From: Sipunculus nudus
Lineage: Eukaryota; Annelida; Sipuncula; Golfingiida; Sipunculidae
Assembly (NCBI GenBank): GCA_026874595.1
Contig: CM049314.1
Coordinates: 33,798,229-33,862,228, forward strand
Length of the DNA: 64,000 nt
Direction of reading: 5' to 3'
Positions 24,961 through 38,067 of this stretch are shown here, piece after piece. Each line of letters opens with the position of its first letter. The first letter of the stretch is position 1. The notes under the pieces are model-generated. The model was not told the origin of the DNA. It made no database searches and saw only the letters and a list, made by a program, of their open reading frames with translations. A program made the translations under genes and the position numbers.

Positions 24961-27900
24961 CTATTAACAGTTTTGGGTCAAAGGTCAAATCATCAGTCAT
25001 CATTTCAGTAAACAGAAATTAAAGTAAAGACATTTTTATTATAGAATATATATAGAATTGCATAAGAAACTTCGTGGTCAAACACAAGTTCTGGTGAACA
25101 CAAAAGAATTTTAATGATATAAATATGACAGGAGAATAATAATACGTAAACTTAAAAAAAAAAATTACCATCAAATAGCAATAGGATAAAAATACAAATA
25201 GCAATAAGAGAAATAAGACATACATGTAATATTGTCAAATAAGGAGTTGTCACGAAAACATCATGGTTCCCTTCAAAAGACGTTCGCATGGTAACTTAAC
25301 ATTTAAAGCAAGAGTGTAACTTAACATTTCAAGCAAGAGTCGGACTCCCCTTTCTATATAAACAAATTTACTTCTCCTCACAATTAGTTGATATATAAAG
25401 CTTAGAAGCAGGTATATACTGGGTAATAATACATCTGGGTAGAATTAACTGGACCTTAACTTGAGTATTACAAGAAAAAAATAATCAGGTTGTGCACAGT
25501 GATTTAATAAGGGGCAATGGCATCTCACATAATCGTTCGGTCGGGCCGTTGAGACATGCATGATCGTTCAACTGACTTTTCTCTGAAAGTTTTGTTTCTA
25601 CACGATTAACTCCTGGCGTTTACAGAGCGTCTCTGTATTATCATGGAAACACTAAATTCTAATCCTTATCCAATATTTGAACATATGACAGAAATCTGAT
25701 AATAGGACCATCTGCTTTCTTACCTGGAGGCAGTGTTGGTGACGGTCTGTCCGTTGTTACGGGCTCCGCAGTTGACAATGGTGGAGTGACCAACTCAACA
25801 GTCGTCCCACTTACTGTCGTCGCACCTGCTATCGTGGCTGGCTCCGTTTCTGGTTCTACAGTTCCTGCCACGGTCGTGGCCGGTTGAGTCTCTGGTTCTA
25901 CAGTTCCTGCTACGGTCGTGGCCGGTTGAGTCTCTGGTTCTAGAGTCCCTGCTACGGTCGTGCCCGGTTGAGTTTCTGGTTCTACAGTTCCTGCTACGGT
26001 CGTAGCCGGTTGAGTCTCTGGTTCTACAGTTACTGCTACGGTCGTGGCCGGTCGAGTCTCTGGTTCTACAGTTCCTGCTACGGTCGTGGCCGGTCGAGTC
26101 TCTGGTTCTACAGTTCCTGCCATGGTCGTCGCCGGTTGAGTCCCTGGTTCTACAGTTACTGCTACGGTCAAGGCAGGTTGAGTCTCTGGTTCTACAGTTC
26201 CTGTTACGGTCGTGGCCGGTTGAGTCTCTGGTTCTACAGTTCCTGCTAAGGTCGTGGCCGGTTGAGTCTCTGGTTCTATAGAACCTGCTGCTGTCGTGGC
26301 CGGTTCCGTCACTGGTTCTACCGTTGTCGCTGCAGCGGTCGCGGCAGGTTGAGTCTCTGGTTCTATGGTCGCAGCTGATGTCGTTGCCGGTTGAGTCTCT
26401 GGTTCTATAGTCCCTGCTATTGTCGTGGCCGGTTGAGTCTCTGGTTCTACAGTTCCTGCTACGGTCATGGCCGGTTGAGTCTCTGTTTCTGCAGTTCCTG
26501 CTACGGTCGTGGCAGGTTGAGTCTCTGGTTCTACAGTCCCTGCTATTGTCGTGGCCGGTTGAGTCTCTGGTTCTACAGTTCCTGCTACGGCCGTGGCCGG
26601 TTGAGTCTCTGGTTCTATAGAACCTGCTGCTGTCGTGGCCGGTTCCGTCACTTGTTCTACCGTTGTCGCTGCAGCGGTCGCGGCAGGTTGAGTCTCTGGT
26701 TCTATAGTCGCAGCTGATGTCGTTGCCGGTTGAGTCTCTGGATCTATAGTCGCAGCTGATGTCGTTGCTGGTTGAGTCTCTGGTTCTATAGTCGCAGCTG
26801 ATGTCGTGGCCGGTTGAGTCTCTGGTTCTACAGTTCCTGCTACGGTCGTGGCCGGTTGAGTCTCTGGTTCTGTAGTTGCTGCTATGGTAGTGGCCGGTTC
26901 CGGCCCTGGTTCCCGGGCTGCTCCTGTTTTCATAAATTGGAATGAAATATAAATATTGATAGATAGATTTACCAGCACAGCTGAACAGAGAAGAAGAATT
27001 CAAAATGATATATCATGATCATGAACGCCCTATTAATCATAATGTTGTTGTTTACGTATGAAGCGTGATTATATTAACAGAATATCTTTAAAATGACTAT
27101 ACTGAATTTTATATCAGTAAATGGAACCTACAAGCATACAAATTCGTTATGAAGATTTTTCTGGTCTTTTCATTCACACTTCCCGATGAAGAAGCAAGCA
27201 AAGTCGTATTGATCAGACTTTCAGTGCCTATATCTGCATTAAACAGTTGTCAAAAAAGAATGGCAAAATAACATGTAAGATGTACATGAGTCAAAATCTG
27301 GCGATATATTGGTAAAGTAGCTGTGGCGGCGAATCGTTGAGCATGATAGCATTTTGGAAATAAAAAGAGGTCCGAACAAGAGATTTACCTAGCGGGCCGG
27401 CCGGATAAGCGTAGGCTTCCATCGTAGACGAGTCAGAGTGACCATAAGCAAAGACTCCTATTTTAACGCTCGGGTCACTGTGGTGGATGTGGTTTTGAGG
27501 GAGCCATATTTCCGTATAAGCGGTGCTGTAACTTGTTCCGGGCACCTCTGACCACGTGGCGTTGAGCGGGGCACTGTTAAGACGAATTCCTTCTGCGCTG
27601 TTTGTAGGTGCCACAATGCTCACAAAGTGAACATACGGCACAAAGTCGGCACGGTCGAACGTGTACCATGACATGCGGTTACGATAACGCCCAATAGGTG
27701 TCACCACTAAAGAGAAAGGGTCAGTGGTGTTAGTATCTCCATCGCCTCCTTTGTTCAGCTGAACCACTAAACATCCGACGGAACAGGATACCTTTAAAGC
27801 CTGCTGCGTGTTTGGCACCTCAAGCTCCCAGAAACCCCCAGCATCAACAATTACCCCACCAACACCCTCGGCGTTTACCTCAGTGGCGTTCCATGCGGCA

Positions 27901-30900
27901 ATGACGCGAACTATGTAACCTGCCGAAGCTGACCTGCCCCCTATCGGTGGCACAATGAACTGCGTGCCGTGTTGAGAGACTGGAGGAACCCCGCTGACAA
28001 TGTGTTCCTGGTATCTTAAATGAACAGGAACCTGTGCAGCTTCGTTTCCTGAATACACGGCGATAGGTTTGCTTGAAGTGACGATGGTTCCCGTTAGATC
28101 CATATCAAGCGACATAACACCGTATGTTTCGTATTTCCGTAATACAACCTGTGTTGAGTTGCCGTCCGGCAGAAGTATATCCACCTGGATATCGTCATCA
28201 GCGCCGGCTAGGAAGAACTGGGAGTGCCGCCCGGGGTTTGTTAGCGGGTAGTAAGATGCTAACACGAAACGAGTGGCGTCCGGGCTGAGACGAACCGCAA
28301 GAAAGCCGTCCGCGGACCCAGTCATCTGGTTGATCCCTTGGACAACCAGTTCTTTCTCGGATGTTACGATGATGGCTTTGCTCTCCGGCGCCATGTTCCT
28401 ACCCGTCCGGTATTCTCCGCACGGAAACTGTTTTGTAATTCCGTGGTCTGCCCGGAGAGAATACACACCATGGGCGGATAGTGCCGAGTCAACCTGAAAT
28501 GCGGAAATAAAAAAAACAAGGGTCACTCGCAACCTCTTGCACACTTTCAACACTAAATGCAGATTAGTATGTATGTAGAATTTACACCCCCAGGTGAATC
28601 GGTGAATTGTTTTACCGTTGATCTCACAGAGACCATTAAACGCCATAAAATTTTTAACTAAAGATTAGAAAATGAAAGATGATGTCCTATTTATATAATG
28701 TACATTTACATATCTCATTTCTTATATTCCAACGCGGATAAATGTACTATTTTTATCACACATCTATGAATCTTCTAGCTTTGCTTATGTTCGTTCTTTA
28801 CATTCCAACTGTCAAAGCTGGTTGCATATTTGGTAATACTTTCTGGTAAAATAAGTTCATGTATAAATCATTTGTAACAGGAGTTATAAATGCAAATGTT
28901 GCGTTACATAAATATTAAAAAAAGAAATAATGGCAAATGAAAATCATAATCAACCTTAATCACAGCAGATGGTGCCTCCGTCATAAAGAACAGATCACAA
29001 ATACCATCCGGTGAACCTCCGACGTTATAGTTAAATATAGCTACATAAGTGTACTTATCGTCACCTGTATCTTCTGAAAAAGAAATAGTCAAGCCATTAC
29101 TTAAATGAGCCTGAAGTCTGTTAACTGAAGATAATTCTTGATTTTTTTTTATAAAAAAAAATAGGCCATAAAACGCGGTTCCAACAGCTAAAAAGATGGT
29201 GGTTTTGTTAATGTCCACCTGTTAATAACATGTGGGGGCCGCCAAAGTAATCCAAACACATTGAGCAAGGAAATCTGGCGGAAATTTTCGCAACTAGTAT
29301 GCTCTTTAAACTTCCGCACAAACGCAACCACCTTATATTACATGGCTTTTATGTTTATCAATTTCGGCACATGTGCCATTTTTACCAACAGCTTGTTAAA
29401 AGACAAGTTCAAACATAAGAAACCCAGGTGCTATAAGAACAATTCTTAATTGGAAATACCTACAGGCCATTAATAAACACGCAGCGTAAGCCAGAAATCA
29501 CATACAGAAAAGGTGGGTAAATAACTGGTTTTAAAATAAAGATGATGATAAGCGTATATCAATTACAGCGCGAACATGCGTGGTCTGAGTATTGTACATT
29601 TTAATATCGGTTAAAATATATAGAACATGATTTTTTTTTTAATTTTCATAATCATACTGTGTAAGGTGTTCTCAGGGCCTTGTAGATATTAAATCACAAA
29701 TATCACTATGAAAAAAAATATAAACTGAACAACAGTCACATCTTTTAAGTTCATTATTAAACATATTACAATATAATGCTTGTTCGATATTTACACTTGA
29801 TGTATGATCGGGACATCGACTAAATTAATACAAATACAGTTTTTAAAAAGATTCATTCAACATGACCACAAAGTCGAAAGTCCGTGATAAGGTCTACCTC
29901 CTCAGAAATTGGACCATACATAATTACCGATTTTGACGCCTGATGTGCTCATATAATCATACTGTGTAAGGTGTTCTCAGGGCCTTGTAGATATTAAATC
30001 ACAAATATCACTATGAAAAAAAATATAAACTGAACAACAGTCACATCTTTTAAGTTCATTATTAAACATATTACAATATAATGCTTGTTCGATATTTACA
30101 CTTGATGTATGATCGGGACATCGACTAAATTAATACAAATACAGTTTTTAAAAAGATTCATTCAACATGACCACAAAGTCGAAAGTCCGTGATAAGGTCT
30201 ACCTCCTCAGAAATTGGACCATACATAATTACCGATTTTGACGCCTGATGTGCTCATCTCAGAAAAATAGCACCAGGATTTACGCGTTGGATAAAAATGC
30301 TTTTTAAAATACCCCAGATTGCACCAGATACAGTCTGAATTTTCATAAAATTTCTATACCATGTTCCCAAATGACCACCCTTTCGTTTGAGGTCGTTTCT
30401 ACTCAAAACGGACCCCTTCCTTTTACGCACTGTGGGACGGCTGGAAGTATCGTTTTCAACTGTTAAACTTTAAATCAAAATTTGTAACTTTTCAAGGAAA
30501 CGACTTCTATGTATTAAGAAGCAGCGATGCATTGTGGGGGCAAACCTCGACGGACACAAACCATAGACCACAAACCCCTCTTGTGAGTCCGCTTCTGCGC
30601 AGTGTGCTCAAATGCCCTCCTATTCGACATTTCCGGCCTCGGCCCTGCCCCATTCGAGGTCTGGCTATATGCCCCCCCCCCCCCCCCAAAATATATTTCA
30701 CCTGCCCCTGATGACATTAATGCAGTAGTAGAACATCAGGGGTAAGTTAGTTAATGAAGCTATATGGCAGCACATCCATTACAATGCATTGCTTACCTGT
30801 CATGTGACATGGCAAGTGTGTTCTATATTTAAAAACCGGCACAGATATCTCCTATATGTGATATATTGATGTCCATTATTTTTTTCTTTGACACTATATA

Positions 30901-33900
30901 CCATATTGAGGAATCTTATAGTTATTTTCGCATCTGTTATGAATGACAGTCATATTGCTATCATTATTGTTATCACAGGAGGGTTTGTGTTCATTCCCAT
31001 TCGTGTGCGTGTGTGTGTTTGTGTGTTGTACGATTGTTCACAATATAACTCACGCAGTCATGAACGGAATCTCATAACATTTTCAGGGCATTTCGGGAAT
31101 GGGTCAGTGAAGCATCGGGAAGATTATCGGTGTGGATGATCTGGGTCCAGGAAGGACAAGGAATATTTACAAATGTTCAATCAATTATGCACGAATGACC
31201 CTGGAAGTATGGTCCGAAAAGGGGATTCGTCCCACATTAAGGACCGCCAACATGGCGGAGGCTTGCATTCTTTAGAATGAAGATTTCTGGTTATCCTTCT
31301 TCTTAGAAGAATTATTAATATCATTATTATTATTATTATTATTATTATAAAAAAATTATTATTATTATTATTATTGTTAATATTATTATAACACTAATTT
31401 TTATAAGTGCATCACCATGGATGAGCACTACATCATTGTGTTGGTTCTATTGGTTGTATTGGTTTTACCTGAATAAAAACTTCATTTATTCACATCAAAC
31501 GAAGTCTACTAATGAGGCGGTTTCTTACCAGTTGTCCCAGCGGGGTAAGCATACGCCTCCATTGTTGACTGATCGGCATGCCCGTACGCGAAAACACCGA
31601 GACCTACCCCTGTCTCAATGTGTGCTACGTAATTCTCAGCTTCGAGGACCGGCAGATAGGTGGCGCTGTAAGATGTCCCTGATACAGGCGTCCAAGTCGA
31701 TGCCACTTCTGCACCGTTCATTCTCACTCCTCCCGTCTTGTTTGTCGGAGCAATAATACTGACCACGTGGTAATAAGCGTGAGTATCATTACGATTTGGC
31801 GTGTGCCATATTAAACGGTTCGTATACCGTTCGACAGGGGTCACCACTAAGCTGAATGGGTCGGAGGTGTCTGCTTGGTTCTCCCCTCCCGTATTGTATT
31901 GCACCACTAAACATCCTACCGAGCAGCTCACTCGGAGGGACGCTTGGCTCAAATTGACCGCCAGTTCCTGAAATTTACCAGCGTCCAGAACAGCAGGCTC
32001 AAACCCATCAACCCAAGTTACCGTATCGTCTGTTGCGGCAATAACGCGAACCACATACCCAGCGTTAACATCTCTGCCACCTACCGGCGGGACCACGAAC
32101 TCCGTGCCTAGGTGAGAAACAGGCGGGACCGCGCTGACCATATGGTCCAAGTATTTCCGGTTCACGGGAACCTGTCCACACTCGTGGCCTGAATACACAG
32201 CAATAGGTTTGTCTGATGTAATGATGGTTCCCGTCAAGTCAGCGTCGGTAGATTGGATTCCATAGGTTTCATAGCGCTTCAGGGTTACCAGTGTGCTGGT
32301 CTGGTCGGGAAGGCTGATTTTCACCGTGACGTCATCTTCTCCTCCGGCAAGGTAGAACTCTGAGGCGGCAGGTTGTGACGTCATCGGAGTATATGACGCC
32401 AGTACAAAATGAGTGAACTCTTCTGTGAGGCGGAGGAGAAGAAAGCCGTCTGCTGATCCCATCATCTGATTGATGCCCTGGATTACGAGCTGCTCATCTG
32501 AGTAAATGATGATGGCTTTCTGTTCAGCTTTATTACTGAGTAGCGTTCTGTACTCGGCGCAGGGGAACGACACCGTCACACCGGAGCCCCTGCTCAGAGT
32601 AAACGTCTGCTTGACGGACAGGGCTGTGTCTATCTGTCAAGATATAAAAAAATAAGTACAGTGACACTTCAGTTATCTGAATGTCAGTGGCGATGGGAAT
32701 TTTTATAAAACCGAAAATATGATAGGATATCTTATCTATTTAAGCATAATATATTGATTTTTTATCCAAAGTTTCTATGATAAAAAAACGTAGGTCACAA
32801 GGATATCTGTGAGAACGGACAAACTTCATCCTCTGATAAAATGATGTCGCAGTGGTGACTCTAAGTGTGTCCTTACTAAGCTACACGAGGATTGGCCCAA
32901 TGGTCTATGATTAACTTTTTTTGCATGAAAACATTGCTCATAATTTTATTTTTCTGGGACTTTTTCATACACCTCATGAGTGAAAAAAAACCCGACAAGT
33001 ACACCCGGTAGGTACGGACGGCCGTTTTACCTTGACGTTCGCAAGACGTTCCTCTGTGAGGAAGTACAGTTCACACAGGCCTTCAACATCCCCCCGCCTG
33101 TTGTAATTGAACACTGCCACGTACGTGTACCTGTAAACGGTGACCTCCTCTGGAAACAGAAATGAGCATTTACTCTTGTGTAACTTTATACCCCGGTGAA
33201 ATTGTTCCTAAAATAAATTTGGTGAATGGCGATATGCGTGTTTTGCTTGGTACGCTAGGAAAATGTATTGAATATTTAATTTAATTTTTAGTTAAAATAT
33301 TTTTTTTTCTTTTTTATGCAGCTGCGTATTTCATAGTATTTATGAGATAATGCTTTTCTTTGGCCATCAAAATCAAAACAGAGGGATGGGGATTCACTTG
33401 GATTGTTTTGATAATTTCTGAGCGCGGCAGTTCAGGTTATCTGGCAAAAACTTTAATCAAATGTATTATTAGATGGTTTTATTAATGTTAAGTGATGCAA
33501 ACTCCTGATCAATAAAGTAAAAACATGTTTCTCTGCTTGAATATAGATTTCAGTACAATCCTTGCGTGTGGAGTGAGAATTCTATGAAATGTATCTACTG
33601 CTAGAAAATTTAGTGTGTATTATTACTGCACTGTGTGTATATCGTCCATCTGTTACCACACTATTGGACACGTAGCGACACCTACCGGCAGCACCAGCAG
33701 GGAACCCGTACGATTCCATGGTGTATGATTCAGAATGGCCGTACGCGAACACCCCTAACCGGACATCCGGTTCTGTGTGGTCGACGTAGTTCATATCTGA
33801 CGTTACCGGCATGTACGTTGTACTGTAAGGGGTACCAGCGACCTCTGTCCAGTTAGACGTGACGTCCATCCCGTTCATACGGACACCGCCTGTTTTATTT

Positions 33901-34889
33901 GTTGGTGATACAATGCTGACGTAGTCTCTGTAGGGGATGAAATCCTCACGATCTGGCGTGAACCATGACAGCCGGTGTATGTACCGCTCGATGGGTGTCA
34001 CCACTAGGCTGAAAGGATCCGTGGTTTGATCGTTGCTTTCAGCAGCGCCACCTTTATTGTACTGTACCACGAGGCAGCTGATAGAACACTGAATGTGCAC
34101 TGACGAATGCGTCGGAGATACCTGGTATTCCCAAAACTGGCCTGCGTTCAGCGTTTGGTTAAACTGTCCGCCGATGGTAGCGCCAGTGTCGTCTTTCCAG
34201 GCGATCACTCGGATCAAATAGCCAGCATTCTCAGATCGGCCACCTATCGGCGGAACGATGAACTCCTTGCCAAGCTGGGAGACGGGGGGTATTCCGCTGA
34301 CCATATGATCAAGATACTGTAGATAAGTCGGTACATGCCCGTCCTCGTGTCCCGAGTACACTGCGATTGGCTTGCTGGAAGTAATGATGGTTCCTGTGAC
34401 GTCATAATCATGAGATTGTATACCGAATGAATCATAACGACTTAACGTGACATGGGATGTGCTCTTATCTGGCAGGGTGATGTTCACCTCGATGCCGTCT
34501 TCGGCTCCGGCAAAGAAGAACTGGGAATACCCAGGTGGCGCTGTCATCGGCGTGTAGCTGGAGAGGACAAAGTGGGTGGAGTCTTCTGTGAGTGGCAGCG
34601 CGTGGAATCCGTCCGCACTACCAAGCAGCTGGTTGATACCGTGTATGACCAAGTCGGCGTCAGATTTGATGATGATCGCTTTCTTCTCTGTCTTGTTGCT
34701 GTACCGCGTCCGGTACTCCCCGCACGGAAACGACAAGGACAAACCGGAAGCCCGGGTCAAACTGTAACTTCCGTTGACAGATAGAGCTGTATCCACCTAG
34801 ACACCAATCAATATGTTATTTTTATAAATATAGGTCGCATCATTCATATTGAAGGCGTGCACTGATAAGGTAGCATTAAAATAAATTTG

Positions 34890-34936
<47 letters not shown>

Positions 34937-37723
34937 TATTAGAGTATTTGTAATATGACAGTAACATTTGCGTAATATTTCACGAAATAACCAGATAAAA
35001 ATTTGTATTCTCCATAATAGTAGCACATATGGCTTAATGGACCTTGCTTGCTAAAAAAATGTGAGTGGTACACAAAGGTATTGACAGATGTAGTCTAGAA
35101 TTCGACCATGACAGGAGAAGCCCCCGGAGCGGCAGAACCGTTAAAACGTCCCATATGAAAAAGAGAAAATATCGACTTCTCCCAGAGTATCATGATTTTC
35201 TTTATTACCACCAAATATGAAGAAACAAATACTCTTCGGTTATATGAAAATAATTTTTGCTCAAGTTTCAACATTATTTGTCATATCTGCATTTGATTTA
35301 AAAACTGAACATATATTTTAAGCTAACATGTGTTAGGATTTTATAAAATCATTTGTAGCATGACATATCTTAATTTTTTTCAGTATAAGGAACTACAAAC
35401 TGAAGACTGATGTGAACAATTTTCGCATTTGTTACCCTGAAAAATTTCCCCTACAACTAAAATCTGATTAGGCATTTCCCTTTGTCCCCCCTTTGGCTTC
35501 AAGTGTAGATAGCATGATGTCATGCCTAAATATTATTTTCGTTGAATAATAGACAGTTTTTTTGGCAATATGTAATCAACAGTTTGAAATAATAGAAATG
35601 GAAACGGGATGGTTATACATGTATATCCATATAATTACACATACCTGGACCGTGGCGACGGAGTGACCCGTGGTGACGTACAGAACACACACACCCTCAT
35701 CAGATCCTCCTTTATGGTAGTTAAATATGGCAACGTAAGTCCGTGTGGATGACCCACATACACCTGAAAAAAAGTTTATTATTATTATTATTTTTCTTAA
35801 TCATTATTCATTATTGCTAATAATTATAAATTATTATCAATTTATTATTGTTTTTATCTTTTTAAATCTAATTTTTTTCATAATTATATATTTGTTATTA
35901 TTAATGTTATTATTATTATTATTACTTTTACTACTATTATTATTATTGGCATTTTGGCTGTACTTTTGTGCTTCATGTAGATAAAATCATACTCATCGTA
36001 GATAACTCATACATGGCGATGCAATATGCACAATATGCAATTTGCGATAAAAATTTAATTTTTTTTTTCAGAAATTAAACTGAAACGTACCTATTCCTAA
36101 GGCAGCGACGATGACTACAAATAAAAAATAAGATTAAAGATGACAAAGATACATATTTCGGGGACAAACAGTCTTAAATATGGAGTAGTGTTCATTTGAT
36201 CACTTCCATCATGAGCTCGTATCTCAGCCGAAGCGGTGAGATTTTTCACGGTGGGCCACCACCTAAGGTGAGCGTTCTGCAAGCTTAATGGGAAGGCCGT
36301 GATTAACGGCCGTGCCTCCTTCATACAAAGGCGCGCCTTTCGGGGGTTCCCCGGTAGTATGACCCAGCAATGGGTAGTCACCGGCAATAGTAACCGGGCC
36401 TGGTTAACATCAGGAAATGACATGCGAGAAAACGTGTGATACGGCCCTATAACGTAGTCCGAAACCGGAATGGAATTCTACAGATGTACCTATACTTAGT
36501 GAAGCTAGAATTTAACAATGGAGGCGGTTATCTCCGGCCAAAATGTGTAAAAAATGTATATTTTGGATAATTACAGGTCAAACTATGAAGTAATATATGC
36601 ATCCTAAGGATTATGTATAATTCTACATGGATTGCCGGACTTTATGTAATTGTTGTGGGTATTTGAGGTGTACACATGCATTAAAGATTACTTATATAAC
36701 ATCTAGTAACTGATGCTTTTATACATATATATATATATTTAAAAAATATGATAATTATTTATTATGATAGATGCATCAACAATGTATGTCTTTTTAAATA
36801 GATACATTTAAAAAGGGAATCAGTCAAACATTACTTAAACCATTTTTGTGCATACAGGTATGACATTCATCAATCACCTCACGGGTATTGTCCAATAGAC
36901 ACAAGGGATGGTGCTTAAATCTAAAATAAATGCCTTTCTGCCGGGAAATATGACACATCCCTCCTCCTGTATTATTTGTGCTTTTTAGTAATCCTAGTGT
37001 GAAAAACCTAAAAAAATGAGCGAAAGTAAAATATTACTGACGATGTTCTTGTCAAAATACCTAAAACTGAAGTCATGGTGTTTCATCTATCCTGGTTGAT
37101 TCCATGCTGCTTCTCTCAACTCAATACGCATTTTCAATTAATTATTCTTTTAAAATGCTCGCTTTTCATGTAATAATTGTTTAACTATATTTTCATTTGT
37201 TTTGTAATCAGTCATATTTTCTATAAATGTACATTTGATATGTTACTTATCCTTTTAAATTACCGGACATAAATATTACAATCTAACTTTTTTTTACTAA
37301 ATCCTCATTTGTCAGATAATTAATTTTATCACGAAACGGTCATTTGAAAGATGACTCAATGGGCAGCTGTCATTTAAAATTCCCTTTGTAATGTTACTCA
37401 CCCAGGGCCAGCCAGACTCTACCATCTTTGACCTGCAAAAAAATAATAATTATACAAAAACATGGTAAATGGTGGACCATCCTGCTAAGTTTACTCACAC
37501 GTATTCAGTAACTTTATCCAATAACAAGGGCAATTAAATATGCTATTTCGTGAAATTTCACCTGAAAAAAAATATGTGTATATGTCTTTATATACTCAGT
37601 GTAACCTCTCCGATGGGCACCTCTGTACTAAGGGCTCGTCTATTTACGGCTACTTTCGGACAGTCCCTTGAAAAATAAGTCCCAAAATCTATAACCTCTC
37701 TGCTAAGGGCACCTTTTAATATA

Positions 37724-37797
<74 letters not shown>

Positions 37798-38008
37798 ATA
37801 TTTATATATATATAACACTGAAGAAAAACAACACTGTAAATTCACTACAGATCGTTTCATGGGGTGCGACCCGATCATCAGGTGATTGTTGTTAGAATGA
37901 AGCTAACGGCATAGTCTGAAAAGCCGAGAGTTATATCGCTCTGGCCTTGTCTGAAGGCCTTAGAGCACTTTACACCGGAGCATAACTCTACCTTCTATAC
38001 AAACATAC

Positions 38009-38067
<59 letters not shown>

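Noticed and set aside
25795-27003. Other-frame and plus-strand ORFs through the gene C repeats (NCRTRDSTGHDRS and SLWFYSSCYGRG types)
   Set aside because: By-products of a 42-bp repeat, which leaves several frames open. Only the GTVEPETQPATT frame joins the flanking exons in phase.
27389-34796. Treating each IgGFc exon of gene C as a separate gene
   Set aside because: There is only one ATG/micro-exon set and one mucin/CTD set, and the joined exons give exactly 1797 codons in frame.
36115-36423. 102-codon minus-strand ORF in the GC-rich insert
   Set aside because: No recognisable motif and no splice or start support; listed only as an unexplained insert.
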